NCBI RefSeq assembly: GCF_001586775.1
Contig: NZ_LQXS01000001.1
Coordinates: 558,001-622,000, forward strand
Reading direction: 5' to 3'
DNA: 64,000 nucleotides
DNA from: Sphingobacterium populi
GTDB lineage: Bacteria; Bacteroidota; Bacteroidia; Sphingobacteriales; Sphingobacteriaceae
Shown piece after piece: positions 17,672-27,853 of this stretch. How positions within the stretch are numbered: the first letter of the stretch is position 1; each line of letters opens with the position of its first letter. The translations under genes and the position numbers were made by a program. The notes below the pieces were generated by a model. It did no database searches. It was given only the letters and a program-made list of their open reading frames with translations, and was not told the DNA's origin.

Positions 17672-19135
17672 TTACAATTCTTTGCGTAGTCGTGCTACAG
17701 GGATATTCATAGCTTCTCGATATTTGGCTACCGTGCGGCGGGCGATAGAATAACCTTTTTCTTTTAAGATGTCTGTAAGCTTCTCATCAGCCAAAGGTTT
17801 GCGTTTATCCTCGTTGGCAATACATTCTTCTAAGATTTTCTTCACCTCTTTGTTAGATACTTCTTCGCCAGAATCTGTTTGTATAGCTTCTGAAAAGAAT
17901 GATTTAAGCAAAAAAGTGCCAAATTCGGTCTGTACGTATTTTGAATTAGCGACCCGCGACACCGTAGATATATCCATCTCTATGCGTTCGGCGATGTCTT
18001 TCAAGATCATGGGTTTTAGCAAGCGATCGTCACCTTTTAGAAAGTAGTCGTACTGGTATTCCATGATGGCATTCATCGTTTTCAAAAGGGTCTGCTGACG
18101 CTGCTTTATCGCATCAATAAACCACTTTGCGGAATCCAATTTTTGTTTGACAAACTGTACAGCATCTTTCATTTTCTTATCATTCTTCTCCGCCTTCTCG
18201 TAATGGGCAAACATTTCTTGATAGGATCGAGATACACGTAGTTCTGGTGCATTTCTTCCATTTAGCGTGAGATGTAAGACGCCGTCATTATTGGAAATAT
18301 GAAAATCTGGAATGACGTGCAATTGTTTGCCAGCCACTGTTCCAGCATCTCCCGGCTTGGGATTTAGTTTCAATATTTCGGAAAAGATGTCTCGTAATTC
18401 TACAGAATCCACACCGAGCTGCTTTTCAATTTTATCGTAATGCTTTTTGATAAATTCTTCTAGGTATTTCTCAATGACGATGATCGCTTTCTGAGTAATA
18501 GGATTGCTGCCATCTTTCTTACGTAATTGAATAAGTAAGCATTCTTGCAAATCTCTGGCGCCCACACCTGCAGGATCAAATTCCTGCACAATCTGCAATA
18601 CTTCCAGCACTTCATCTTCTTCCGCGATTACGTTTTGCGAAAAAGCCAAATCATCAATCAATGAATAAATTGGTCTTCTCAAGTAACCATCATCATCAAG
18701 ACTGCCAATGATTTGTAAACCAATCTGATATAGCTTGTCGCTCAGTGCGAGCAAATCAAGTTGGTTACGCAAGTTTTCATAAAAAGAATCTTGGATAGCT
18801 ACAGGGATTTCTTTACGATCATCTTCGTCGTCTCCAGAGTAGGATGAGCTGTAATCATTAAAGTCTTCTTCCTGTATATATTCTTCGACACTAAACTCCT
18901 CATCAGTAGAACGCTCTTCCATTTCAAAATTATCATCCGGATCACGATCTGGATAATCTTCGACGGGTTCGCTCATGTTGGTCAAACTAGCATCTTCTAA
19001 TGCTGGATTCTCTTCCAATTCTTCTTTTATCCTTGCATCTAACGAAACAGTCGGCACCTGCAACAGCTTTATGAACTGAATCTGCTGGGGTGAAAGTTTT
19101 TGTAAAAGTTTCTGCTGTAAGGTTTGCTTTAACAT
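17672..19135 (-). CDS. rpoN: RNA polymerase sigma-54 factor
   Basis: A 487-residue sigma-54. Residues 1-50 are the Gln/Leu-rich activator-interaction region (LKQTLQQKLLQKLSPQQIQ). An acidic linker follows (about 60-110, rich in D and E). Then come the core-binding domain (SFYENLRNQLDLL through DPAGVGARDLQECLL), the helix-turn-helix (DIAERIEMDISTVSRVANSKYVQT) and the C-terminal RpoN box ARRTVAKYRE at 465-474. It binds -24/-12 promoters and needs AAA+ activators; none is encoded in this window. It is divergent from the PBP1A gene. Confidence 0.97.
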   Translation of the reverse strand: MLKQTLQQKLLQKLSPQQIQFIKLLQVPTVSLDARIKEELEENPALEDASLTNMSEPVEDYPDRDPDDNFEMEERSTDEEFSVEEYIQEEDFNDYSSSYSGDDEDDRKEIPVAIQDSFYENLRNQLDLLALSDKLYQIGLQIIGSLDDDGYLRRPIYSLIDDLAFSQNVIAEEDEVLEVLQIVQEFDPAGVGARDLQECLLIQLRKKDGSNPITQKAIIVIEKYLEEFIKKHYDKIEKQLGVDSVELRDIFSEILKLNPKPGDAGTVAGKQLHVIPDFHISNNDGVLHLTLNGRNAPELRVSRSYQEMFAHYEKAEKNDKKMKDAVQFVKQKLDSAKWFIDAIKQRQQTLLKTMNAIMEYQYDYFLKGDDRLLKPMILKDIAERIEMDISTVSRVANSKYVQTEFGTFLLKSFFSEAIQTDSGEEVSNKEVKKILEECIANEDKRKPLADEKLTDILKEKGYSIARRTVAKYREAMNIPVARLRKEL

Positions 19136-19355
19136 TAGATGTAATAGTTTGATAGGGTAAAAATAGATAATTTATACCACAATAGTATAGTTAGTTGCGC
19201 AAAATACTTGTTTAGGTACAATTATTGTAGCAAGGCCGACTTTTATTAATGTGGGAAGAAGCTATTTGTTAAAAAGCCTTAAAATGCTGGATATACATGG
19301 ATCTTTTTTTCATATTGAACTCCAGTTTATCAAACTAATTACCCATTTTTACCAC

Positions 19356-21665
19356 ATGTTTAAAAGAGTGAAAAATCAGGTTTTACGATGGATGCTTATT
19401 CTTGTATATACCCTTGTTTTATTTACGTGCGCGGTACAGCTTAATTTTTTAGGATTATTTGGTTATTCACCCACCAAAACAGACATTGTACTGCCTACTT
19501 TAAACGTCAGTTCTGAGTTGTATACGGCCGATTCGGTATTGATTGGTCGTTATTTCAGAGAAGATCGCGATCCGGTTGCTTTTGATAGTATTTCGCCCGC
19601 TATTTTAGATGCACTAATTGCTACAGAAGACGTCCGGTTCTATGAGCACAGTGGGGTCGATTTTAGAGGTTTAGTTGGTAGTATACTCTCTACCTTGAAA
19701 GGGAGCGACCGTGGTGGAAGTACAATTACTCAGCAATTATCCAAAAATCTTTATAAAACGCGCTATCAAGAATCTCAAGGTTTGTTAGGGCGAATTCCGG
19801 GTGTAGGTATTCTCATCACGAAATATAAGGAATGGATGACCGCCTTTAAGTTAGAGAGTCGCTATACCAAGCAGGAAATTGTCACCATGTACCTCAACAC
19901 GGTTTCTTTTAGCAACAACGCATACGGTATTAAATCGGCTTCTTTGCGATATTTTAATAAAATGCCATCGCAAATCGTCGATAAAGAAGCTGCCGTACTA
20001 GTAGGCATGCTCAAGGCTACCACTTTATATAATCCAATACGTAATCCTAAAAATGCTTTCAAACGCCGCAATGTCGTACTCGGTCAGATGTTGAAAGAGG
20101 GGTATTTGAGTGAAGCGGAGCACAAGCAACTAATACAAGATTCGTTAGCACTCAACCTTAACTATAACGATGCCTCTAGTTCTAACGACTCTTATCTGCG
20201 AACTGCCGTGGAGAAGTGGCTGGATACCTGGGCTAAAGAAAATGATATAGATATCTATACTAGTGGCCTGAAAATATATACCACAATCGATTCAAGGATG
20301 CAACGCATCGCTGAGCAAAATATGCAGGAGAAGATGCGCGAGCTTCAAAACCGATTTGATAATGTGTGGCGTGGCAAAATGCCATGGCGAGACAAAAGCG
20401 GAGAAGTAGTACCTAATTTCTTGGAAGACCAAGCACGCAATCTACCTATCTATAAAGCCTTGATGGCAAAATATGATAATCAGGAAGATCGCGTATTTGA
20501 GCATTTGCGGCAAAGTAAGCAGATGGATGTTTTTACATGGGATGGTATGGAAAAAAGGGAATTGTCAACGATGGATTCTCTCCAACATTACCTCACCATG
20601 CTAAATATGGGGATGATGGCGATGGATCCTTATTCGGGCGAGGTAAAGGTATGGATCGGTGGTATTAATCATCGTTTTTTTAAGTTTGATCACGTAAATC
20701 AAGCACGCCGTCAAGCTGGATCTACATTCAAGCCATTTGCTTATATGACAGCGCTGGAATCAGGCATGGCTCCCTGCGATAAATATGAAGATAAACCTGT
20801 ACGCATCGAATTTGTCAATAACAAAAATGAAAATGAAGTGTGGGAACCAAAAAACGCAGATTGGAATTTTTCACACCAGCAGATGTCGCTTCGCTGGGCA
20901 ATGGCACGCTCACTGAATAGTGTGACAGCGCAAATTACCAATGATGTGGGCTGGGATAATGTGGTAAAGATGGCGCATAAGCTCGGAATTACCAGTCCGC
21001 TCGCGTCCGTACCGTCCGTGGGGCTCGGATCTAATGATGTATCGGTTTTTGAGATGGTGCGCGCCTATGCTGCATTTATGAATAAAGGTATGCGTACAGA
21101 ACCAATACTAGTATCCAAAATCGTCGATGCGAATGGCCGCATTGTAGCTGAGTTTAAGTCGGAGCAGAAGCAAGTAATTACGCCGGAGAATGCTTGGTTA
21201 ATGAGTTATATGCTACGAGGTACTATTGAAGAACCTGGCGGTACCTCTCAAGCTTTGTGGGAATGGGATCTTTTTCGGGATAATAACGAGATCGGTGGCA
21301 AAACCGGTACATCCTCCGACTATGTCGATGGTTGGTACATGGGCGTTGCTAAAGATTTGGTTGCTGGCGTATGGGTTGGGTGCGATGAGCAAAGTATTCA
21401 TTTTACAAGTTCCGCCAATGGCGAAGGTTCCAAAACGGCCTTACCAATTTATGCTTCGTTTATGGAAGAATTGTACCGTCATCCTGAGCTAGGCGTTACC
21501 TTTGGTAAGTTTCCAGAGCCTACGGTGGAGATTAAGAAATCGTACCTCTGTCCAAGTCCGAGAATCCGAGTACAGACGGACTCTGTGAGTACAGAAATAG
21601 ACGAAATAGAGATGCCAGACTTTGAGATGATTACGTTCCCGGATATCATCGGGCCAGAACTGTAG
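19356..21665 (+). CDS. mrcA: Class A penicillin-binding protein 1A (peptidoglycan transglycosylase/transpeptidase)
   Basis: A bifunctional cell-wall synthase of 769 residues. I choose ATG 19356 because it places basic residues directly before the single membrane anchor (WMLILVYTLVLFTCAVQL); an upstream start would add 35 residues with no function. The GT51 domain has the catalytic ATEDVRFYEHSGVD (E91) and GGSTITQQLSKNLY. The transpeptidase domain has the nucleophile in GSTFKPF (S456), the SLN motif in ARSLNSVTAQ and the KTGTSSDYVD triad (K649). It polymerises lipid II and cross-links peptides on the outer face of the inner membrane. Confidence 0.95.
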   Translation: MFKRVKNQVLRWMLILVYTLVLFTCAVQLNFLGLFGYSPTKTDIVLPTLNVSSELYTADSVLIGRYFREDRDPVAFDSISPAILDALIATEDVRFYEHSGVDFRGLVGSILSTLKGSDRGGSTITQQLSKNLYKTRYQESQGLLGRIPGVGILITKYKEWMTAFKLESRYTKQEIVTMYLNTVSFSNNAYGIKSASLRYFNKMPSQIVDKEAAVLVGMLKATTLYNPIRNPKNAFKRRNVVLGQMLKEGYLSEAEHKQLIQDSLALNLNYNDASSSNDSYLRTAVEKWLDTWAKENDIDIYTSGLKIYTTIDSRMQRIAEQNMQEKMRELQNRFDNVWRGKMPWRDKSGEVVPNFLEDQARNLPIYKALMAKYDNQEDRVFEHLRQSKQMDVFTWDGMEKRELSTMDSLQHYLTMLNMGMMAMDPYSGEVKVWIGGINHRFFKFDHVNQARRQAGSTFKPFAYMTALESGMAPCDKYEDKPVRIEFVNNKNENEVWEPKNADWNFSHQQMSLRWAMARSLNSVTAQITNDVGWDNVVKMAHKLGITSPLASVPSVGLGSNDVSVFEMVRAYAAFMNKGMRTEPILVSKIVDANGRIVAEFKSEQKQVITPENAWLMSYMLRGTIEEPGGTSQALWEWDLFRDNNEIGGKTGTSSDYVDGWYMGVAKDLVAGVWVGCDEQSIHFTSSANGEGSKTALPIYASFMEELYRHPELGVTFGKFPEPTVEIKKSYLCPSPRIRVQTDSVSTEIDEIEMPDFEMITFPDIIGPEL

Positions 21666-21741
21666 TCGCGTTTCTCATGAGCGGTACGAGCTAGGTTGCT
21701 TGCGATCCGCTTATTCGCGACCACAGATCGATACTTATATT

Positions 21742-24700
21742 ATGAAATTTATAATCGATATGATGCACCATCGTACTTATATCCCTATATTATTAGGTTT
21801 TTTGTTAAGCCTTATTGCGCCTTTCCAAGTGATGAGCCAGTATTTTGGGCAGAATAAAATGCGTTATAAGAAGTTGAATTTTAAGGTATATGACACGCCT
21901 CACTTCAATGTATATTATTACTTAAATAATGATTCGATGATGCATTGGCTCGCCAAAGAATCCGAAGTATGGTATGAGATGCATCAACAAGTTTTTCAGG
22001 ATACGTTCCTTCGTAAAAATCCCATTATTTTTTATAATAATCATCCCGAATTTCAGCAAACTACCACTACGCAAGGCGAGATTGGTGAAGGTACAGGCGG
22101 CTTTACGGAGGCATTCAAGCAGCGTGTCGTCATGCCTATTGCGCAATCCAATCATCAGACGCGTCATGTGCTGGGACACGAATTAGTGCACGCTTTTCAG
22201 TATCGTATGCTGATAGAAGGTAATGACAGTACTCGCCTAGAAAACGTGGGTAATCTGCCACTATGGATGGTCGAGGGTATGGCCGAGTATTTTTCTATCG
22301 GAAAGAAGGATGCTTTTACGTCGATGTGGATGCGAGATGCCTACGCTCGTAATGATTTCCCATCATTAAAGCAGATGACGGAACAATCGCATAGGTATTT
22401 CCCATACCGCTATGGTCAATCATTTTTGGCATTTATTGGGGCTACATATGGCGATACTGTTATCATGCCGATGTTTATCGAATCGGCCAAATATGGTTAT
22501 GAGACTGGTATGAAGCGCGTGTTTGGGTACGACGCGCAGACAATTTCCACTTTGTGGAAAAATTCAATGGAAGATACTTATCGCAAACTAGGAAAAGATA
22601 CGACAACGCGGCCTATCGGTACTCCCTTGATTACGCGTGCCAATGCAGGTCGTATGAATGTATCGCCAGCTATTTCGCCAGACGGTAAATATGTTGCCTT
22701 TTTATCCGAGTTGGACCTATTTGGTATCGACCTCTTCTTGGCGGATGCGAAGACGGGACAGGTTTTGAAAAAATTGGGTAGTAGGCAGACTAACAAGGAT
22801 ATAGATGCTTTCAGCTTTATTGAATCTGCAGGTGCATTTTCGCCAGATAGTCGGCGATTTGCCTTCAGCGTTTTCAATCAAGGTAAAAACAAGTTAATGA
22901 TTGTCGACGTAGAAAAGCGCAGACAAATAGACTTGGTGGAGATGGAAGGCATTGCACAATTTGCGAACATCACATGGTCGCCCGATGGCGATGTAGTCGC
23001 TTTCTCTGGTCTTAAAAATGGACAAAGTGATCTTTATACCTACCGTTTTTCTACCAAGCAGCTGGTGCAGTTAACAGATGATTACTTCTCCGATGTACAG
23101 CCGAGTTTTTCGAGAGATGGTCGATATATTGTTTTCAGTACGGATCGTGTTGCGTTACAGTCTGATAATCGCTCTGTGGATATTCCTATGAGTTTAGCAA
23201 TTTTTGATTTACGTGAGAATACGCTTCGCAATATTGATGTGTTTCCTGGCGCCAATAATCTCAACCCGCACTTTTCGGCCGATGGTACATCTGTCTATTT
23301 TCTTTCCAACAATGATGGATTTCGTAATATGTATCGCTTTCAGTTGGCTTCAGAGCAGGTTGAGAGACTCACTGACTTCTTTACCGGTATAAGCGGTATT
23401 ACCGAGTATTCTCCGGCGATGAGCATCTCAGCACAAGATGAGATCGTATATTCCTTCTTCAAAGATAATCACTATAGCGTTTATAGGGCTGCGGCTGCAG
23501 ATTTTGAGCCTGTACAAGTCGATCCTAATGTAGTAGACTTTAAAGCTGCTATGCTATTTCCGGATGAGGATCGCGGTGTAGATGTTATCAATTATAACTT
23601 GCGCAACTTTAATGCTTACCGTCGTATTGATTCAACCGACATAAGTACCGTTCCATATCGCCCGCAATTTAAGCTGGATTACTTAAGGAATACTGGAATG
23701 GGAATGGCGGTGGGTAATCGTTATGGTGCCGGTATGGCTGGTGGCGTATTTGGTACTTTTTCCGATATTTTGGGCTACAACCAAATTTTGGGCGCACTCA
23801 ATATTAATGGCGAAATTTATGATTTTGGAGGACAAGTTGCCTATATAAATCAGCAAAGTCGTTGGAACTGGGGTTTCTCGGCGTCCCAAATTCCATTTCG
23901 TTATGGCTTTACCGAATTCAACGTACAAGATCTTGGTATGGGCGATGAACTAGTGGAGAACACTTATTTGATGCGTCAGTTTCAAACTCAATTAGAAGGT
24001 TTTGTGGCCTATCCATTTAATCGCAATCATCGATTTGAAGTGGGAGCTGCGTATGCTCGTTATGGTTTTAGAGCAGAGCATTGGCGTTTTGGCCGCAGCA
24101 CAGGCGCGACTGATCGCCGAGCGATGAGCGCAGAAGATGCACAACGACTAGGATTAGGGAATTTAGAATCATTCGCAATGCCCCAAGTTACTGCAGGTTT
24201 TATCGGCGACAATGCGGTCTTTGGAATCGCAGCGCCGTTGCAAGGATATCGCTACCGGATGACGGTAGGTCAAAGTTTTGGTGAATACAACTTTCAGGTA
24301 TACAATTTTGATTATCGTCGTTATGAACGCATAAAACCATTAACGTTGGCAGCACGTGTTTATTCCTATATGCGTGTTGGCGAAGGGGAAGATCGTTTTC
24401 AAGGACTGTATATTGGCTATCCCTTCCTAATGCGCGGTTATGAACGTATTCAGGATCTATCAGGCCGTGTCACTTTTAATGATTTGGTAGGCTCGCGTAT
24501 GGCAGTTGCCAATTTTGAAGTGCGTTTGCCATTCACAGGTCCCGAGGGTTTGGCGATGTTTAAGTCAGGCATATTATGGTCTGATCTCAATTTGTTTTTT
24601 GATGCTGGTCTGGCATGGAGTCGTGGCAATACGGTGCAATGGAGCAAAAACGACTCCAATCGTATTTTGGTGAGCAATCCAAATGGTGATTCTGTATATG

Positions 24701-24861
24701 AATATGATCCTCAAGTGCGTGCTCCGTTGTATAGCGTGGGTGTCTCAATGAGGGTAAACCTATTTGGGGCTATGATTTTGGAGCCGTATTACGCGGTGCC
24801 TCTTTTGCGTAGCCGTTCGCAATTTGGTCATTTCGGTTTAAACTTTGCACCAGGCTGGTAA
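21742..24861 (+). CDS. Tripartite exported protein: zinc-peptidase-like domain, TolB-type beta-propeller, outer-membrane barrel
   Basis: A 1039-residue protein from ATG 21742, which gives a good signal peptide (to about residue 33, VMSQ). Part one has a gluzincin-like site: HELVH at 146-150 and a downstream Glu in WMVEGMAEY (E178). Part two (about 310-600) holds at least five PD40/WD40-like repeats with the S-PDG-K-Y-V-A-F pattern (PDGKYVAFLS, PDSRRFAFSV, PDGDVVAFSG, RDGRYIVFST, ADGTSVYFLS). Part three (about 640-1039) is rich in alternating aromatic strands and glycine and ends in FGHFGLNFAPGW, like a BamA/surface-antigen barrel. It probably sits in the outer membrane with the propeller in the periplasm or outside. 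It is often labelled a TolB-like protein, but it is not TolB. Domain boundaries are estimates. Confidence 0.82.
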   Translation: MKFIIDMMHHRTYIPILLGFLLSLIAPFQVMSQYFGQNKMRYKKLNFKVYDTPHFNVYYYLNNDSMMHWLAKESEVWYEMHQQVFQDTFLRKNPIIFYNNHPEFQQTTTTQGEIGEGTGGFTEAFKQRVVMPIAQSNHQTRHVLGHELVHAFQYRMLIEGNDSTRLENVGNLPLWMVEGMAEYFSIGKKDAFTSMWMRDAYARNDFPSLKQMTEQSHRYFPYRYGQSFLAFIGATYGDTVIMPMFIESAKYGYETGMKRVFGYDAQTISTLWKNSMEDTYRKLGKDTTTRPIGTPLITRANAGRMNVSPAISPDGKYVAFLSELDLFGIDLFLADAKTGQVLKKLGSRQTNKDIDAFSFIESAGAFSPDSRRFAFSVFNQGKNKLMIVDVEKRRQIDLVEMEGIAQFANITWSPDGDVVAFSGLKNGQSDLYTYRFSTKQLVQLTDDYFSDVQPSFSRDGRYIVFSTDRVALQSDNRSVDIPMSLAIFDLRENTLRNIDVFPGANNLNPHFSADGTSVYFLSNNDGFRNMYRFQLASEQVERLTDFFTGISGITEYSPAMSISAQDEIVYSFFKDNHYSVYRAAAADFEPVQVDPNVVDFKAAMLFPDEDRGVDVINYNLRNFNAYRRIDSTDISTVPYRPQFKLDYLRNTGMGMAVGNRYGAGMAGGVFGTFSDILGYNQILGALNINGEIYDFGGQVAYINQQSRWNWGFSASQIPFRYGFTEFNVQDLGMGDELVENTYLMRQFQTQLEGFVAYPFNRNHRFEVGAAYARYGFRAEHWRFGRSTGATDRRAMSAEDAQRLGLGNLESFAMPQVTAGFIGDNAVFGIAAPLQGYRYRMTVGQSFGEYNFQVYNFDYRRYERIKPLTLAARVYSYMRVGEGEDRFQGLYIGYPFLMRGYERIQDLSGRVTFNDLVGSRMAVANFEVRLPFTGPEGLAMFKSGILWSDLNLFFDAGLAWSRGNTVQWSKNDSNRILVSNPNGDSVYEYDPQVRAPLYSVGVSMRVNLFGAMILEPYYAVPLLRSRSQFGHFGLNFAPGW

Positions 24862-25054
24862 GTTTAGCATAACACCTTACTAAAAAAAGTGAGATCCGCC
24901 GAGCGACATCATATTAATAGGATTATTTTTTGGTCAGAAATAAATATTCCCGCTACCGCATAGTGTATCGTGATGCTGCGTATTTTCTTTTTGATAATAT
25001 AAATTTATTTTAAAGTAATAATTTTATATTTATAAAAGTAAATTATCCATATTC

Positions 25055-26518
25055 ATGACTGTAAACCATTTGAAGCGCCAGATAAATAACGATCTAAACA
25101 CTAGTACCAATCGACAAGATTTGACCTGCGGCATTGTGCATATCGGAGTTGGTAATTTCCACCGTGCTCATCAGCAATATTATACGAATCAATTAGTGAT
25201 AGATCCAAGTCAGCGTGCTTGGGGTATTTGTGGAGTTGCATTGCTTCCAAGTGACGAACCATTAGTGCGCGCTCTGCAAGGACAAGAAGGACGGTATTCG
25301 TTGACAACTTGTAGTGCTAGCGGGAAATATGAACTTCATCATATTGAATCTTTAAAGGAAATTATATGGGGCATAGAAGACCCGCAAACGGTGATTGACA
25401 AAATCGCATCGCCAGATACGAAAATAATCAGTCTTACAATCACAGAAGGAGGGTATAATATGGATTCGAAGGATGGTGACTTCAAATTTGATGACCCAAA
25501 GATTCAAAGTGAATTGAAAAATAGAACAAAACCGCAGAGCGTGTTCGGATTTATTGCGGCTGGTTTGCGTCAAAGAATGAAAGCTGGTACAAGTGGGGTA
25601 ACGATCTTATCTTGTGATAATCTGCAACATAATGGTGATACCGCCAAAAAAGCTTTTTCGTCTTTTATACAGGCGCAAGATTCGGATTTAGCCGTGTGGC
25701 TGGCCGAAAACGTTACTTTTCCAAACAGTATGGTGGATCGCATTACTCCGACGACAAATGCAGAAGATATAATATGGTTGAATAAAAAAAATCAAATCCA
25801 AGACCAAGCGCCAGTTTACTGTGAAGATTACGTGCAATGGGTGATTGAAGATAATTTTATAGCTGGACGCCCAGAGTGGGAAAAAGTAGGTGTGCAATTC
25901 ACAGATGATGTCACTGCATTCGAACATATGAAGCTCAGTTTGCTTAATGCTTCGCACACTATGCTATCTTATCCTGCGTTTTTAGCAGGTTATCGCAAAG
26001 TCGATGAAGCTATGGAAAACCAATATTTATATCGCTATCTGAGCGATTTTATGAATATAGATATTACTCCATATGTACCTGCACCAGATAATACGGATTT
26101 AAATCAATACAAATCAACTTTGCTTGAAAGATTTGCAAATCGCTCTGTAAGTGATCAAGTTAGCCGACTATGTTTCGATGGGATTTCCAAATTTCCGGTT
26201 TACATACTGCCTAACCTTGAACACATGCTAAACGATGGCAGAGACCTGAAGCGCGCAGCCTTTGGTATTGCGGCATACCGTCATTATCTCAAATATAAAC
26301 GTGACGATAATGGAGAGTCTTATGATATAGCCGAGCCTTGGCTTATGCAAAGTGATCTAGCATTTATTGAATCGGAAGATCCCACTCAATTCTTGAGGTT
26401 CAAACCCTTCCACAATACGGCATTGCATATACATGGATCATTTGTGTCATTATACCAATTCTATTGTGGTGCCATCAAAAAGCACGGCGCTATGCAAGTT
26501 TTGAAAACTATCTTATAG
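25055..26518 (+). CDS. Mannitol dehydrogenase family protein (polyol/hexuronate NAD-dependent oxidoreductase)
   Basis: A 487-residue member of the long-chain mannitol dehydrogenase family. The N-terminal Rossmann motif is GIVHIGVGNFHRAHQQYY; further family blocks are ITEGGYN, SCDNLQHNGD and VDRITP. The active-site segment KLSLLNASHTMLSYP carries the conserved Lys and His. Length is typical. It should interconvert a sugar alcohol and a ketose (mannitol/fructose) or a uronate pair; sequence alone cannot decide between mannitol 2-dehydrogenase and fructuronate reductase. The following transporter and porin, read from 11 bp after the stop, make an uptake-plus-oxidation operon. Confidence 0.92.
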   Translation: MTVNHLKRQINNDLNTSTNRQDLTCGIVHIGVGNFHRAHQQYYTNQLVIDPSQRAWGICGVALLPSDEPLVRALQGQEGRYSLTTCSASGKYELHHIESLKEIIWGIEDPQTVIDKIASPDTKIISLTITEGGYNMDSKDGDFKFDDPKIQSELKNRTKPQSVFGFIAAGLRQRMKAGTSGVTILSCDNLQHNGDTAKKAFSSFIQAQDSDLAVWLAENVTFPNSMVDRITPTTNAEDIIWLNKKNQIQDQAPVYCEDYVQWVIEDNFIAGRPEWEKVGVQFTDDVTAFEHMKLSLLNASHTMLSYPAFLAGYRKVDEAMENQYLYRYLSDFMNIDITPYVPAPDNTDLNQYKSTLLERFANRSVSDQVSRLCFDGISKFPVYILPNLEHMLNDGRDLKRAAFGIAAYRHYLKYKRDDNGESYDIAEPWLMQSDLAFIESEDPTQFLRFKPFHNTALHIHGSFVSLYQFYCGAIKKHGAMQVLKTIL

Positions 26519-26529
26519 CAAATCTGATC

Positions 26530-27843
26530 ATGAGCAAACAGCGAAATATTTGGCCGTATGCGATCGTAACTTTCATCTACTTTATAGTGGGTTTCTTGAC
26601 CACTGTAAATGAGCAGTTGCAAGCGCCATTGAAAGTTACTTTCTTAGCAGAAGCGGGTAGTTACAGAAATACTTTAACCACCTCTATATCGTTTTTCTTT
26701 TTTCTAGGCTACTTAATTAATAGCACCCTAGGAAGCCGTTGGGTAAATCACCACGGATACAAGATTACTATTATCAGAGGTTTGCTATTCATAATCATGG
26801 GCTTGAGTTTATACATGATATCAACTTGGGTAGGATATACTTATCCAAATAAATCGCTTACATTTTCTGATGTGGTGATCCCTTATGGTTTTATCATTTT
26901 TGTGATTGGTTCGTTCTTGATGGGTACTTCTGCTGCAGTTATCCAAGTAGTTGTCAATCCATACGTCGCGTCGTATGCTTTATCAGGTACTACCGATGTA
27001 CAGCGTCTCAATATCACCACAGGGATTAATTCTATTGGCACCACTTCTGCTCCCTTTTTTGTGACATTAGTAATGTTTAGCGGCATTAGTATTGAAAGCA
27101 TTCATATACAGCAATTGTTGTTGCCACTCGGAGGTTTGATCGTTTGCGTTCTAGCAGTGACGCTGTTTACTATGCGAATAGATATTCCAGATATTGCAGA
27201 AACTCGTAGTACGGATAGCATATCACTGCCGCGCAGTTTATGGTCGTTTAGGCATTTTGCTTTAGGGGTGGCGGCTATCTTTTTTTATGTGGGCACAGAG
27301 GTGGCAATTGGTGCTAATCTTAATCTTTTTGCATTTGAACTGATGGAATCTGGTTATCCCGTTACTTTTTTTGGACACGCGGAATTAATCGTGGGCGGGA
27401 AAGATCTTGGTGTTCATGCTTTGTTGTCTACATTGTATTGGGGTGGCTTTCTGGTAGGGCGCTTAGCGTCTAGTTTCTTAAAAAATGTGTCTGCACGTAG
27501 TCAATTGATTTTTACAACGACTTTAGCTAGCATATTAGTTGCAGCCGCTATGCTGTCTAATAATATTTGGTTTTTGGTGGCGATAGGCTTATTGCATTCG
27601 TCAATGTGGAGTTGCATTTACTCGTTATCGATCAAAGGTTTAAAGCAATATACTTCTAAAGCTTCTGGAATATTTATTTCTGCTGTTTTTGGTGGAGCTG
27701 TCTTTACGCTAATGCAGGGAGGGTTAGCGGATATGTTTGGATCATGGCGCTGGACATGGATACTTTCTCTTTGTTGTGAGTTGCTCATGCTGGGCTATGC
27801 TTTGTTTGGTTCGCGCCCGAGAGCTAAAGATATTATCACTTAG
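26530..27843 (+). CDS. MFS sugar transporter, FucP-like
   Basis: A 437-residue inner-membrane transporter with about 12 hydrophobic helices. Residues 9-40 (AIVTFIYFIVGFLTTVNEQLQAPLK) resemble the first helix of the fucose/glucose-galactose:H+ symporter group, and the long central cytoplasmic stretch carries IPDIAETRS. The start at ATG 26530 is preferred because it begins just before helix 1; an upstream start would overlap the dehydrogenase. The gene lies between an oxidoreductase and a porin, which suggests uptake of a sugar or sugar alcohol. Confidence 0.9.
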   Translation: MSKQRNIWPYAIVTFIYFIVGFLTTVNEQLQAPLKVTFLAEAGSYRNTLTTSISFFFFLGYLINSTLGSRWVNHHGYKITIIRGLLFIIMGLSLYMISTWVGYTYPNKSLTFSDVVIPYGFIIFVIGSFLMGTSAAVIQVVVNPYVASYALSGTTDVQRLNITTGINSIGTTSAPFFVTLVMFSGISIESIHIQQLLLPLGGLIVCVLAVTLFTMRIDIPDIAETRSTDSISLPRSLWSFRHFALGVAAIFFYVGTEVAIGANLNLFAFELMESGYPVTFFGHAELIVGGKDLGVHALLSTLYWGGFLVGRLASSFLKNVSARSQLIFTTTLASILVAAAMLSNNIWFLVAIGLLHSSMWSCIYSLSIKGLKQYTSKASGIFISAVFGGAVFTLMQGGLADMFGSWRWTWILSLCCELLMLGYALFGSRPRAKDIIT

Positions 27844-27853
27844 AGATTTCTGT

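Noticed and set aside
21742-24861. Annotation as TolB of the Tol-Pal system
   Set aside because: Only the propeller repeats resemble TolB; the length, zinc-site-like HELVH and barrel-like end do not, and no tolA/pal genes are adjacent.
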